A DNA stretch of 54,466 nt from an uncultured Spirochaetales bacterium (GTDB lineage: Bacteria; Spirochaetota; Spirochaetia; Sphaerochaetales; Sphaerochaetaceae), in contig CASFLH010000007.1 in the NCBI GenBank assembly GCA_949295505.1, positions 1-54,466 of the forward strand, read 5' to 3'. The position numbers were made by a program, and so were the translations under genes. Positions 25,398 through 33,156 of this stretch are shown here, piece by piece; the stretch's first letter is position 1; every line of letters starts with the position of its first letter. A model generated the notes under the pieces. The model was given only the letters and a program-made list of their open reading frames with translations, made no database searches and was not told the DNA's origin.

Positions 25398-26220
25398 TAA
25401 AGGACTCTATGACAGGATATTCCGACCAAGGATTTACACGCTTGAGAATGGCCGGACCTGCGAGGAACGCCGCTCGAGGATTCCTTTTGTACTGATTGTT
25501 CTCCTTGCTGCCACCATTGTCTCCGGTGAAGTGACAGGCTTCAGCTTCTCGACGCTCATCAGAAGGATAAGCTATTTCTTCGTGATGCTTGGCGATATGC
25601 TCCCTCCGGACTGGGCGTATATGTCACAGGTGTGGACTCCGTTGTGGGATACGATAAAGATGAGTCTGCTTGGGTCCGCGATCGGGGCAGTGCTATGCAT
25701 TCCATTTGCGGTCCTCTCCAGCGAGAATCTGCTCAGGAACAGGGCTGTCACGCTCTTCTTCAAGTTCTTCTTTTCCGTGGTCAGGACGCTGCCGACACTT
25801 GTTGTCGCGCTTATTGCCACTTACGTCTTCGGGCTTGGTACTCTTGCTGGAACCGTGGCCATTGCGGTCTTCACCTTCGCATACTGCGGCAAGATCCTTT
25901 ATGAGCAGATCGAGACTGTTGATATGGGGTCTCATGAGGCTCTTGAAGCTCTGGGAATGGGCAGGATGTCCGCAATCCGCTATGCTGTCTGGCCTCAGGT
26001 CCTCCCATCTTTCCTGTCAACAGTGCTTTTCTGCTTTGAGGGAAACGTGCGTTATGCCTCGATTCTCGGTTATGTGGGAGCAGGAGGGCTTGGACTGATT
26101 CTCAACGAGAAGATCGGATGGAGGGAGTACCCGAGGGTCGGAATGATACTCATCGCGCTGTTTGTGGCTGTCGTCGCTATCGAATCCCTGAGTTCCTGGC
26201 TCAGAAGCAAGCTGACGTGA
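25384..26220 (+). CDS. PhnE-type ABC transporter permease (first copy)
   Basis: Membrane subunit of 278 residues with a ~35-residue cytoplasmic N-terminus and about six hydrophobic segments, beginning with IPFVLIVLLAATIVSG. The EAA-like loop HEALEALGMGRMSAIRYAVWPQ is near residue 180, followed by ILGYVGAGGLGLIL, a PhnE motif. The start at 25384 lies within the end of phnC and has GGGGACGAG upstream. It pairs with the next gene as a heterodimeric channel. Confidence 0.9.
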   Translation: MRQSDKGLYDRIFRPRIYTLENGRTCEERRSRIPFVLIVLLAATIVSGEVTGFSFSTLIRRISYFFVMLGDMLPPDWAYMSQVWTPLWDTIKMSLLGSAIGAVLCIPFAVLSSENLLRNRAVTLFFKFFFSVVRTLPTLVVALIATYVFGLGTLAGTVAIAVFTFAYCGKILYEQIETVDMGSHEALEALGMGRMSAIRYAVWPQVLPSFLSTVLFCFEGNVRYASILGYVGAGGLGLILNEKIGWREYPRVGMILIALFVAVVAIESLSSWLRSKLT

Positions 26221-26229
26221 GGAGGGGAT

Positions 26230-27048
26230 ATGCCTGAGATAAAGCTTACACCTGCCGAGATGCTCTCGAAAGAGCCTAAGAGATGGATTGCGACGCTTCT
26301 TGTCGTACTGCTGACTGTGATGATCCTCTCATGGTCGGGAAGCGCGCTGGAGTCAAATTCAACAGGTGGCTCCGGACTTTCCGTGGCGAAGGGAATCATA
26401 CTCGGAATACTGCATCCGACAACCGGAATCCTCTTTACACTGCAGAAGAACGGTGTGCCGTATCTGCTGCTTGAGACGATGTGCATCGCATTCCTTGGCA
26501 CTCTTGTCGGTGCTGTGATATCTGTTCCTTTCGCTTTTCTTGGCGCGGGGAACATCGTGCCGAAGCCAGTTGCTGTCGTTTTCAGGGTCCTTGTGATGGC
26601 AATCAGGACTATCCCGTCATTCGTCTACGGGCTGATGTTCATCATGGTCACAGGGCCTGGCGCATTTGCCGGATTGCTGACGATGTCTGTCTGTTCAATC
26701 GGTATGCTGTCGAAGATGTTCATCGAGACCATTGAGGATCTTGATAGGGGAATCCTAGAGTCAATGTCAGCAGCAGGGTGCAATACCTTTGACAAGATAC
26801 GCTATGGGATCATACCCCAGCTGATGCCTTCGTTCGCTTCCACTCTCATCTATCGTTTTGATATGAATCTGCGCGATGCGACAGTTCTCGGTATTGTAGG
26901 AGCCGGTGGTATTGGTGCGCCCCTCATCTTTGCGATGAATTCATACAGATGGAATGATGTCGGCGCGATACTCCTTGGTCTTGTTGTTCTTGTGCTCGTC
27001 GTCGAATGGTTCTCCTCAAAGCTCAGGAATGCGCTGATGAGAGGATGA
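26230..27048 (+). CDS. PhnE-type ABC transporter permease (second copy)
   Basis: The 272-residue permease is homologous to the preceding one: LLVVLLTVMILSWSGSALES as first segment, MAIRTIPSFVYGLMFIMVTG, an EAA-like loop ILESMSAAGCNTFDKIRYGI, and VLGIVGAGGIGAPL. GAGGAGGGG precedes the ATG. Split phnE pairs are common in phosphite/phosphonate-type importers. The nucleotidase gene begins 1 bp after its stop codon, so uptake and hydrolysis are translated from one message. Confidence 0.9.
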   Translation: MPEIKLTPAEMLSKEPKRWIATLLVVLLTVMILSWSGSALESNSTGGSGLSVAKGIILGILHPTTGILFTLQKNGVPYLLLETMCIAFLGTLVGAVISVPFAFLGAGNIVPKPVAVVFRVLVMAIRTIPSFVYGLMFIMVTGPGAFAGLLTMSVCSIGMLSKMFIETIEDLDRGILESMSAAGCNTFDKIRYGIIPQLMPSFASTLIYRFDMNLRDATVLGIVGAGGIGAPLIFAMNSYRWNDVGAILLGLVVLVLVVEWFSSKLRNALMRG

Positions 27049-27049
27049 T

Positions 27050-28528
27050 ATGGTAGATCTGTATTTTACAAGCGATACGCATTCCTATGTCTTCCCGACG
27101 GATTATATATCCAGCGGGAAACAGGATATCGGATACATGGCGATGTCCTCCCGTTTCAGGGAAGGGGCAATCATTGTGGATGGAGGGGATGTTCTTCAGG
27201 GTTCCCCTCTTATCCGATATGAGATGCGCAAGGGACGGAAGCCGCTATCTGCCTCCGAGGCATTCAACAGGGCAGGGCTTTCCGTCTATGTTCCTGGCAA
27301 CCATGATTTCGATTTCGGTTATGACACGCTCCGGGATTTCCTGTCCGAGCTCAAAGCTGACAAGATCGCGGCGAATGTCGTGGATACCCGTGCTGAGCTG
27401 GGATTGAAGCGTTATGCGATCAAGGATGTGAATGGTCTCAGGTTCCTTTTCGTCGGAGTTGTCACGGACTATGTGAACATCTGGGATGCTGATAAGCTTG
27501 AGGGACTGGAAGTGACTGATTGCGTGCTTGCCGCGAAGGAAGCGCTGGAGGATGGGAACAGCTTCAATCCTGATTTCAGAATCTGCATCTATCATGGCGG
27601 ATTTGATGAAGAGGATGGCAAGATCCGGGAGAATCGAGGTTCAGAGCTTGCTTCCCTAGGGTTTGATGTTCTTCTTACAGGGCATCAGCACGCCATCATA
27701 GAGCCGAAACATATCGGGACCGCCCTTACCATGCAGGCTGGATCGAAAGCCCAGCATGCGGCGCATCTGACTTTCCATGAAAATGGCGAGATTAATGCGG
27801 AAATCATCGATGCCGATGCCTCAAGGCCTCTTCTGCCTGCAATGCGGAACATGCCGGAAAAGACAGAAGAGGAAGTCATGAAATCGCTTTCCGAACCAAT
27901 TGGCATGATTGATGGCATATTGCAGGACAGGTCAAAGCTTGAAAGCGCGGTCCATGGCTCTTCGCTTGCCGACTTCTTCAATGATGTACAGCTTGCATTC
28001 TCTGGAGCGGATGTGTCTGCTCTTTCCCTTTTCAATGATCCTGTGTCGCTGGGCCCTGAGGTCACGCTTGGCAGCCTGCTCGCGGCCTATCCATTCGCGA
28101 ACACGCTTCTGAAGCTGAGGATATCAGGGGCAATGCTCAGGGAAGCGATGGAGCGGTCCGCCGGATATTTTGATATCGAGGATGGCTCGGTGAGAGTCAG
28201 TGACAGGTTCATCATCCCCAAGGAAGAGCATTACAACTATGACTTCTACCGTGGAGTCTCTTATTCATTTGATATTAGAAGGCCTCTTGGTAAGAGAGTG
28301 GTGCGGCTTCTTCTTGGAGACGTAGATCTGCTATCGCATCCAGAGCATGAGCTTTCGATAGTCCTTAACAGCTACAGGGCAACAGGAACGGGAGGCTATG
28401 GCGTCTACAGAAAAGCGGAAGTCCTTGAGCGTTATAGCCAGGATGTCCAGGATCTGCTGATCGGATGCTTCGGGAAGGGAAAGGCCGTATCGGTTCCTCC
28501 TAGGACGGATTTCCTGCTTATACGGTAA
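27050..28528 (+). CDS. Cytoplasmic UshA-type 5'-nucleotidase/2',3'-cyclic phosphodiesterase family protein
   Basis: A 492-residue enzyme with the two-domain layout of UshA. The N-terminal metallophosphoesterase has SDTHSYVFP, VDGGDVLQG, PGNHDFDFGYD, IYHGGFDEEDG and LTGHQHA. The C-terminal substrate domain (residues ~290-470) contains ALSLFNDPVSLG and NSYRATGTGGYGVY. There is no signal peptide: the protein begins directly at MVDLYFTSDTH, so it acts in the cytoplasm, unlike periplasmic UshA. It sits 1 bp downstream of the second permease, so it probably cleaves the phospho-ester brought in by the importer. The 3' end overlaps the convergent EcfA gene by 11 bp. Confidence 0.9.
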   Translation: MVDLYFTSDTHSYVFPTDYISSGKQDIGYMAMSSRFREGAIIVDGGDVLQGSPLIRYEMRKGRKPLSASEAFNRAGLSVYVPGNHDFDFGYDTLRDFLSELKADKIAANVVDTRAELGLKRYAIKDVNGLRFLFVGVVTDYVNIWDADKLEGLEVTDCVLAAKEALEDGNSFNPDFRICIYHGGFDEEDGKIRENRGSELASLGFDVLLTGHQHAIIEPKHIGTALTMQAGSKAQHAAHLTFHENGEINAEIIDADASRPLLPAMRNMPEKTEEEVMKSLSEPIGMIDGILQDRSKLESAVHGSSLADFFNDVQLAFSGADVSALSLFNDPVSLGPEVTLGSLLAAYPFANTLLKLRISGAMLREAMERSAGYFDIEDGSVRVSDRFIIPKEEHYNYDFYRGVSYSFDIRRPLGKRVVRLLLGDVDLLSHPEHELSIVLNSYRATGTGGYGVYRKAEVLERYSQDVQDLLIGCFGKGKAVSVPPRTDFLLIR

Positions 28529-30197
28529 ACGCGCACTGCAGGAGCTCGGTATCAGTAAGCATGATCTCTTTTGCTCCCAGCTTCTTTCCGAGAGAGGCCG
28601 TGTGAGGAAGCTCAAGTCCCGCTTTCTGCAGTATGCCTTCGCCGGCGAACACTTTCTTAGGTGAACCATCTTCGAGAACACGGCCATCGGCCATCGCGAT
28701 GACTCTGTCGAATGCGGCTGCCACGAGATCCATGTCATGCAGGATTGATATGACGAGCTTCCCTTCTGCCGCAAGCTCTCTGATGATTCTTCTGATCATT
28801 TCCTTCCCGTCATCATCCTGCGCGATAGTCGGTTCATCCAGTATGATTGCCTCGGTATCCATGGCTATTACAGAAGCCAGCGCTACCATTTTCCTTTCGT
28901 GGAGATCCAGATCGTAGGGATTCCTTTCTGCCTTGCTGCCAAGATTGACAATGTCCAGCGCATCCTGCGCATGCTTCTTCGCTGCTTCTGTCTTCATCCC
29001 GATATTCAGCGGGCCGAACATGACTTCATCGATTACCTTCGGCTTGAATATCTGGTCATCAGGATTCTGGAAGACATATCCTATCGCGGAAGCAAGAGAA
29101 GCTACCGTGCGGTTCTTTGTGTCTTCTCCCCTGAACAGTATTCTTCCGGAGGAGGGTTTCAGCAGCCCTTTCATCAGTTTCGCCAGTGTTGTCTTGCCGG
29201 CTCCGTTCTGCCCGATGATTGCCGTTGGTGTTCGGTCAAATGATAGTGAGATGGAGTGTAGGACATCGTTGCCTTCTGTGTAATGGAAGGAAAGATCCTC
29301 TATGCGGAACATCTCATCTCCGCTTCGGAGGGAATTCTCCTCTTCCTGCTCCATGAATCCGATCTTTCCCTTCATCAGGGACACCGCTCCGCTTTCTGAT
29401 GCAGGCCAGGATCCGTCGGCATTGCAGAAACCCAGGGCTTTGGAAATCCTGAGAGGCGCGGGAGGCATGACTCCGTGCAAGGAGATATCATCGGTGGACA
29501 GGACCTCGGACGGAGAACCATATGCGATGGCCTTACCATTATCCAGAAGAAGGAGGTGATCGGAATAGCTGGCGATCTTGTCGATTTTCTGCTCGACCAT
29601 GATGACAGAGATTCCGCTTTCCGCAAGTTTCTCCACGACTTTGAAGACCTCTTCCGATCCCGCCGGGTCCAGCTGGCTTGTCGGTTCATCAAGAATCAGG
29701 ACCTCTGGTTCCAGCACCAGGATGGAGGCAATGGCAACACGCTGCATCTGTCCTCCTGAGAGGTCGAAGGGGTTCCTGTCCCTGAATCTGTAAATGCCCA
29801 GCCTTTCCAGTACTGTATCTGCTCTCTCGGCCATCTCCTTGCTGTTTATCCCGAAGTTCTGCATCCCGAAGCAGACCTCATCGTAAACAGTATCCTTTGC
29901 CCCTGATAGCTGATTGAATGGATTCTGGAATACAAGACCGACTTTTCTTGCCATCTCGCTAACGGGTGTCTTGGCGGCATCGAGGCCATCAACGACCACT
30001 GTCCCGCCATATGCGCCTTTGTAGAATTGCGGCACAAGACCGATGATGGCGCTTGCGAGCGTTGATTTGCCTGACCCGTTACGTCCGATGATGCCTGTGA
30101 AGCTTCCTTTTTCCACACTCAGGGATACACCATCCAAGGCAAGTCTTTCTGTCTTGGGATATCTGTATCTGAGGTTGTTTATCTCTATGTAAGCCAT
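28518..30197 (-). CDS. Fused energy-coupling factor ATPase (EcfA-EcfA')
   Basis: A 559-residue protein with two ATP-binding domains driving an ECF vitamin/nutrient importer. Domain 1 (residues 1-~240) has GRNGSGKSTLAS, DLSGGQMQRVAIA and VLILDEPTSQLDP. Domain 2 (~300-540) has GQNGAGKTTLAKL and AIILDEPTIAQDDD, but in place of the LSGGQ signature it reads LDLHERKMVALA, so one of the two ATP sites is altered. The start at 30197 has GGAGAA upstream and overlaps ecfT by 13 bp; a longer frame to 30281 is rejected. Fused EcfA proteins are common in ECF systems encoded next to their own S component. Confidence 0.9.
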   Translation of the reverse strand: MAYIEINNLRYRYPKTERLALDGVSLSVEKGSFTGIIGRNGSGKSTLASAIIGLVPQFYKGAYGGTVVVDGLDAAKTPVSEMARKVGLVFQNPFNQLSGAKDTVYDEVCFGMQNFGINSKEMAERADTVLERLGIYRFRDRNPFDLSGGQMQRVAIASILVLEPEVLILDEPTSQLDPAGSEEVFKVVEKLAESGISVIMVEQKIDKIASYSDHLLLLDNGKAIAYGSPSEVLSTDDISLHGVMPPAPLRISKALGFCNADGSWPASESGAVSLMKGKIGFMEQEEENSLRSGDEMFRIEDLSFHYTEGNDVLHSISLSFDRTPTAIIGQNGAGKTTLAKLMKGLLKPSSGRILFRGEDTKNRTVASLASAIGYVFQNPDDQIFKPKVIDEVMFGPLNIGMKTEAAKKHAQDALDIVNLGSKAERNPYDLDLHERKMVALASVIAMDTEAIILDEPTIAQDDDGKEMIRRIIRELAAEGKLVISILHDMDLVAAAFDRVIAMADGRVLEDGSPKKVFAGEGILQKAGLELPHTASLGKKLGAKEIMLTDTELLQCAFTV

Positions 30198-30961
30198 ATA
30201 AGGATTCTCCAGATAAGCGCAATGGCAGTTGCCGCGGCAAGGATGATTATCATTGCCTTGTCTCCTCTGTGCTTTTCCCATTCCTTGAGATAGCTTCGCT
30301 TGCCTTTCGCTCCGAAACCCCTTACTTCCAGCGCGATGGCCCTTTCCCTTGTGTTTATCAGGGAACTTGTCACTACCGGAGTGATAAGCGGTATGAACGC
30401 TTTCATCCTCTGCATGAGGCTGCCTTCTGTTTCCATTCCCCTGCTGCGCTGCGCATCGGTTATGGTGTCCATTGTGCTCATCATCTGCGGTATGATGCTG
30501 AAAACAGATGATATGACATAGCTAAGGCGCGGAGAAAAGCCGCTCTTCTCCAGTTCATCCGCAATATCCTCAGGCTTGGTCGTGAGCACGAGGATTGAGA
30601 AGGAGAGGAGCATGTTGATGATGACCGCTCCGGTATGCATTGCCTTCAGGAGCCCTTCCCTGTAGAAAACAATAGGGCCGATGGAGAGAAGAGGGACGGT
30701 ATTATCTGCATCAAAGAGGCCACGGATGATGAAGATCGTGGCGATGATGGTGAATGAGAATATTATAAGGGCCCTGGCACGGCGGAGAGATTTCCCGCTG
30801 GCAAGTATGATGATATCCAGCGCAATTGCTGCACCATATGCCCAGAGCGATCCTGAGAGCAGAGGTATCAGGATCGCGGCTGCAATATACATCGCCTTTG
30901 TGAAAGGATGGACGCGGCAGAGCCACGTCCCATTATCCTTGTAAAGACTGATGCTTTTCAC
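30185..30961 (-). CDS. ECF transporter transmembrane protein EcfT
   Basis: Membrane scaffold of 258 residues with about 5-6 hydrophobic segments (AMYIAAAILIPLLSGSLWAY, LIIFSFTIIATIFIIRGLF, INMLLSFSILVLTT). The two coupling-helix motifs that contact the ATPases are visible: AQRSRGMETEG (about residue 170) and ALEVRGFGAKGKRSYL (about residue 210). It starts with GTG, sharing a base with the stop codon of the S-component gene (TAGTG), with GAGAGG upstream. Confidence 0.9.
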   Translation of the reverse strand: MKSISLYKDNGTWLCRVHPFTKAMYIAAAILIPLLSGSLWAYGAAIALDIIILASGKSLRRARALIIFSFTIIATIFIIRGLFDADNTVPLLSIGPIVFYREGLLKAMHTGAVIINMLLSFSILVLTTKPEDIADELEKSGFSPRLSYVISSVFSIIPQMMSTMDTITDAQRSRGMETEGSLMQRMKAFIPLITPVVTSSLINTRERAIALEVRGFGAKGKRSYLKEWEKHRGDKAMIIILAAATAIALIWRILIWLT

Positions 30962-31569
30962 TAGTCAAGCCTCTCGACTTCGTCATCGGCATCGTAGAGC
31001 GATGTGAGCTTGTCCGGAAGTGCCTTGAGTATGAGGAAGGTGAGTATCAGGGTTACGATCTTGTCCGGAACATCGACGATGATCTCATCGAAAAGCGATG
31101 ACAGCCAGAGCGGAAGGGAAGCGGCCTGAGCCGCTGCGAACACGGCGTCTCCCCATACGTTCCCTGTCTGCCCTCCCCAGAATATGATATTGAGCGGAGT
31201 GGAGATGATGATTGCAACGGCACCTGCCACTAATGCTGTGAGAAGGGATTTCGGGAAGCTCTTCATGAATCCAGCTCTTGCCATGATACCGACGAAGAAG
31301 CCGATGAACAGACTTGTCAGAGCATAGATAAGGGTTATTGAATCTCCAGTCGTGAGTCCGTAGATGATGTTATTGGCAGCACCGCAGATACCACCGATGA
31401 CAGGACCTCCGAGGCATGCACCGAGACATGTGCCGATTGAGTCCAGCCACAGAGGCAGTTTGAGGGCGGAAGCAAATAGCTTTCCGATGTAGTTGATTCC
31501 GATACATGCTGGTATCAGAACGATGGAAGCAACATCAAACTTTGTTCTGAAAATGCTTTTTCCTGTCAT
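30961..31569 (-). CDS. ECF transporter substrate-binding (S) component, ligand unknown
   Basis: A small membrane protein of 202 residues with six predicted helices. It has the S-component pattern of a short basic N-terminus, then FDVASIVLIPACIGINYIGKL, WLDSIGTCLGACLGGPVIGG, and GAANNIIYGLTTGDSITLIYA. The substrate cannot be read off directly. It lies 1 bp after a uridine-phosphorylase-like gene and directly before ecfT, so a nucleoside is the best guess. AAGGAG lies inside the end of the upstream gene. Confidence 0.85.
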   Translation of the reverse strand: MTGKSIFRTKFDVASIVLIPACIGINYIGKLFASALKLPLWLDSIGTCLGACLGGPVIGGICGAANNIIYGLTTGDSITLIYALTSLFIGFFVGIMARAGFMKSFPKSLLTALVAGAVAIIISTPLNIIFWGGQTGNVWGDAVFAAAQAASLPLWLSSLFDEIIVDVPDKIVTLILTFLILKALPDKLTSLYDADDEVERLD

Positions 31570-31570
31570 T

Positions 31571-32308
31571 TCACAGCTCCTTTATCCCTGCCAGCGCTTC
31601 TAGGGCAAGGATTATCTCATTCTTTTCACCTTCCATTGAAAGGCGTTCATGGTCTGCATATTTCCCCACAGATGATGGCACATCACCCTGGAAAGGAGAA
31701 ACTGTATTGAGCACGGAAGCAGCATGGAGCCCCCTGAGAGAAGCCACTGTAAGCACGGTTGCGGTTTCCATGTCCGAGGCAAGGGCAGGTGTTGCTGACC
31801 ATTTCCTGTACAGGGCGGGGTTTCTGTCACTGTACATCGTGTCATGGCTGCGGCAGATTCCCATATGGTAGCTGAACCCCAGCTCCCTTGCTTTCTCATC
31901 AAGGATTCTGAGCAGTGTGAAATCAGCTATAGCCGGGTATTCAGGCTCGATATATCCTCGGCTGGTGCCATCATCCCGTATGGCGCCGGTGGCGATGACG
32001 AGATCCCCTGTGTGTACATTTTCCTTCAGCGAGCCTGAGCTGCCGATCCTGATCATCCAGCGGACGCCGAGCCTTCCAAGCTCTTCGACTGCAATGGCAG
32101 AGGAAGGACCGCCCATCCCTGTTGAGATGGCGAGAATCCTTGTTCCTTTGTATGTGCCGCAGATGCTCCGGTATTCCCTGCTCATGCCGAAATCAGTGAT
32201 ATCGTTGAAATGACTGGCAATCCGCTCAACTCTGGCAGGATCTCCAGGGAGTATAGCCAGGCTCGTGTTTATCTCACTTCCCAGCTGTATATGCGGCATT
32301 CTGCTCAT
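31571..32308 (-). CDS. Uridine phosphorylase-like nucleoside phosphorylase
   Basis: A 245-residue member of the hexameric nucleoside phosphorylase family (Udp/DeoD). LAILPGDPARVERIA is the phosphate-binding N-terminus (G-D-P-x-R), STGMGGPSSAIAVEEL is the GxGxP-type loop, MIRIGSSGSLKENV follows, and SDMETATVLTVASLRGL is the ribose/base-binding DMET region. The pattern is closer to uridine phosphorylase than to DeoD. AAGGAGAA precedes the ATG. It is the first gene of the ECF operon, with a TAGAAT -10 box at 32329-32334. Likely reaction: uridine (or related nucleoside) plus phosphate to base plus ribose-1-phosphate. Confidence 0.88.
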   Translation of the reverse strand: MSRMPHIQLGSEINTSLAILPGDPARVERIASHFNDITDFGMSREYRSICGTYKGTRILAISTGMGGPSSAIAVEELGRLGVRWMIRIGSSGSLKENVHTGDLVIATGAIRDDGTSRGYIEPEYPAIADFTLLRILDEKARELGFSYHMGICRSHDTMYSDRNPALYRKWSATPALASDMETATVLTVASLRGLHAASVLNTVSPFQGDVPSSVGKYADHERLSMEGEKNEIILALEALAGIKEL

Positions 32309-32328
32309 TTCCGTTCTCCTTCCCGTTT

Positions 32329-32334
32329 ATTCTA
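32329..32334 (-). promoter_or_regulatory. -10 element for the udp-ECF operon
   Basis: TAGAAT on the minus strand, 20 bases before the ATG, with a weak -35. It lies inside the 61-bp divergent spacer shared with the isochorismatase-like gene. Confidence 0.4.
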
Positions 32335-32356
32335 ACGCAAAACCCAGCAAACCGGA

Positions 32357-32362
32357 TACAAT
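32357..32362 (+). promoter_or_regulatory. -10 element of a probable leaderless promoter
   Basis: TACAAT lies 7 bases before the ATG at 32370 and there is no ribosome-binding site. No convincing -35 was found. Confidence 0.45.
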
Positions 32363-32369
32363 ACTTTGC

Positions 32370-32918
32370 ATGAAAGATCTGCTTCTTGTTGTCGATATGC
32401 AGAATGTTTATGGAAAAGGTATGGTATGGGAGTGCTCCAATATGGAGAGGACGAAGGGGAACATACATGCTCTCCTTTCCAGTGGAATGGATGCCGCATT
32501 CACGCTTTTTGATCCTCCATCCGATCCCGTCGGGGCCTGGAATGAGTACTGCAGGGTCAATAAGGACGTGAATGAGGATTCCTATGCGGGAGCGATGATG
32601 GATGAGTTCATGGCTTATGCCGATGATTTCCCGGTATTCCATAAAAGCACATACTCCTCACTCTCGGTGTCCGCGCTTCTTTCCCTTGCAAAAGGATATG
32701 ACCGTGTAGTTGTCACCGGTGTCGTTGCCGAGTGCTGCGTTCTCTCTACTGTAATGTCCCTGATAGACCTTGGCATCCCTTTTGTGTACCTTCCGGATGC
32801 GGTCTCCGGGCTGTCGGATAAATCAGAGGCGGAGACGGCGGCGATTGTCTCATATATGGAACCTGTTCATGGCGTGACAATGAGCACAGAAGAGTATTTG
32901 AAGGGAAGAACGGGTTAA
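32370..32918 (+). CDS. Isochorismatase-family cysteine hydrolase
   Basis: A 182-residue cytoplasmic hydrolase of the nicotinamidase/isochorismatase fold. The catalytic triad is visible: Asp in LLLVVDMQNVY (residue ~9), Lys in FHKSTYSS, and Cys in VVTGVVAECCVLSTVMSL. The exact substrate (nicotinamide, N-carbamoyl compound or other) is not clear from sequence. An open frame runs 35 codons upstream, but the fold begins at MKDLLLVVDMQ. The start has no Shine-Dalgarno sequence and is 7 bases after TACAAT. Confidence 0.85.
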   Translation: MKDLLLVVDMQNVYGKGMVWECSNMERTKGNIHALLSSGMDAAFTLFDPPSDPVGAWNEYCRVNKDVNEDSYAGAMMDEFMAYADDFPVFHKSTYSSLSVSALLSLAKGYDRVVVTGVVAECCVLSTVMSLIDLGIPFVYLPDAVSGLSDKSEAETAAIVSYMEPVHGVTMSTEEYLKGRTG

Positions 32919-32992
32919 ATTTCTGTGAAAATATCCTGCGAAGTCCTATTATTTCATTTGATTTCCTCGGAATTCCATGCGAGAATACCTGT

Positions 32993-33100
32993 GTTGAAGG
33001 GAATACTGAATGACCCAGCAGATTCCTGGATGGCTCTCATGACTTAAAAGTGGGAACAAGGAGGTTTGCCGCTGGTTTGCTCCAGCGGTGATTTTTTTTT
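32993..33100 (+). ncRNA. Candidate ~105-nt short transcript or attenuated leader
   Basis: A possible promoter, TTGATT (32958-32963), 17 bases, GAGAAT (32981-32986), would start RNA near 32993. It would end at the terminator 33068-33100. Inside is a 10-codon mini-ORF, MTQQIPGWLS, at 33010-33042 with AAGGGA 7 bases upstream. It could be a small RNA, a leader peptide controlling the lipoprotein gene at 33157, or chance. No family recognised. Confidence 0.3.
33068..33100 (+). terminator. Strong rho-independent terminator
   Basis: CCGCTGG and CCAGCGG (33069-33075 with 33082-33088) form the stem. A run of nine Ts follows at 33092-33100. It ends the isochorismatase-like transcript or the candidate short RNA upstream of the lipoprotein gene. 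Confidence 0.85.
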
Positions 33101-33156
33101 GCTTTTTCGTTGTTAATCCAGAAGGTTCTCTCTTATTCTTTTCATGGAGGACCTAC

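Noticed and set aside
30198..30281. A 28-codon N-terminal extension of the fused EcfA
   Set aside because: It lies inside ecfT, lacks a good start signal, and the ATPase domain begins normally at the 30197 ATG behind GGAGAA.
33055..33090. Resemblance of AAGGAGGTTTG...CTGGTTTGCTC to the repeat unit at 40297-40356
   Set aside because: The shared bases are short and separated by a gap, and here they form the stem of an ordinary terminator; probably chance.
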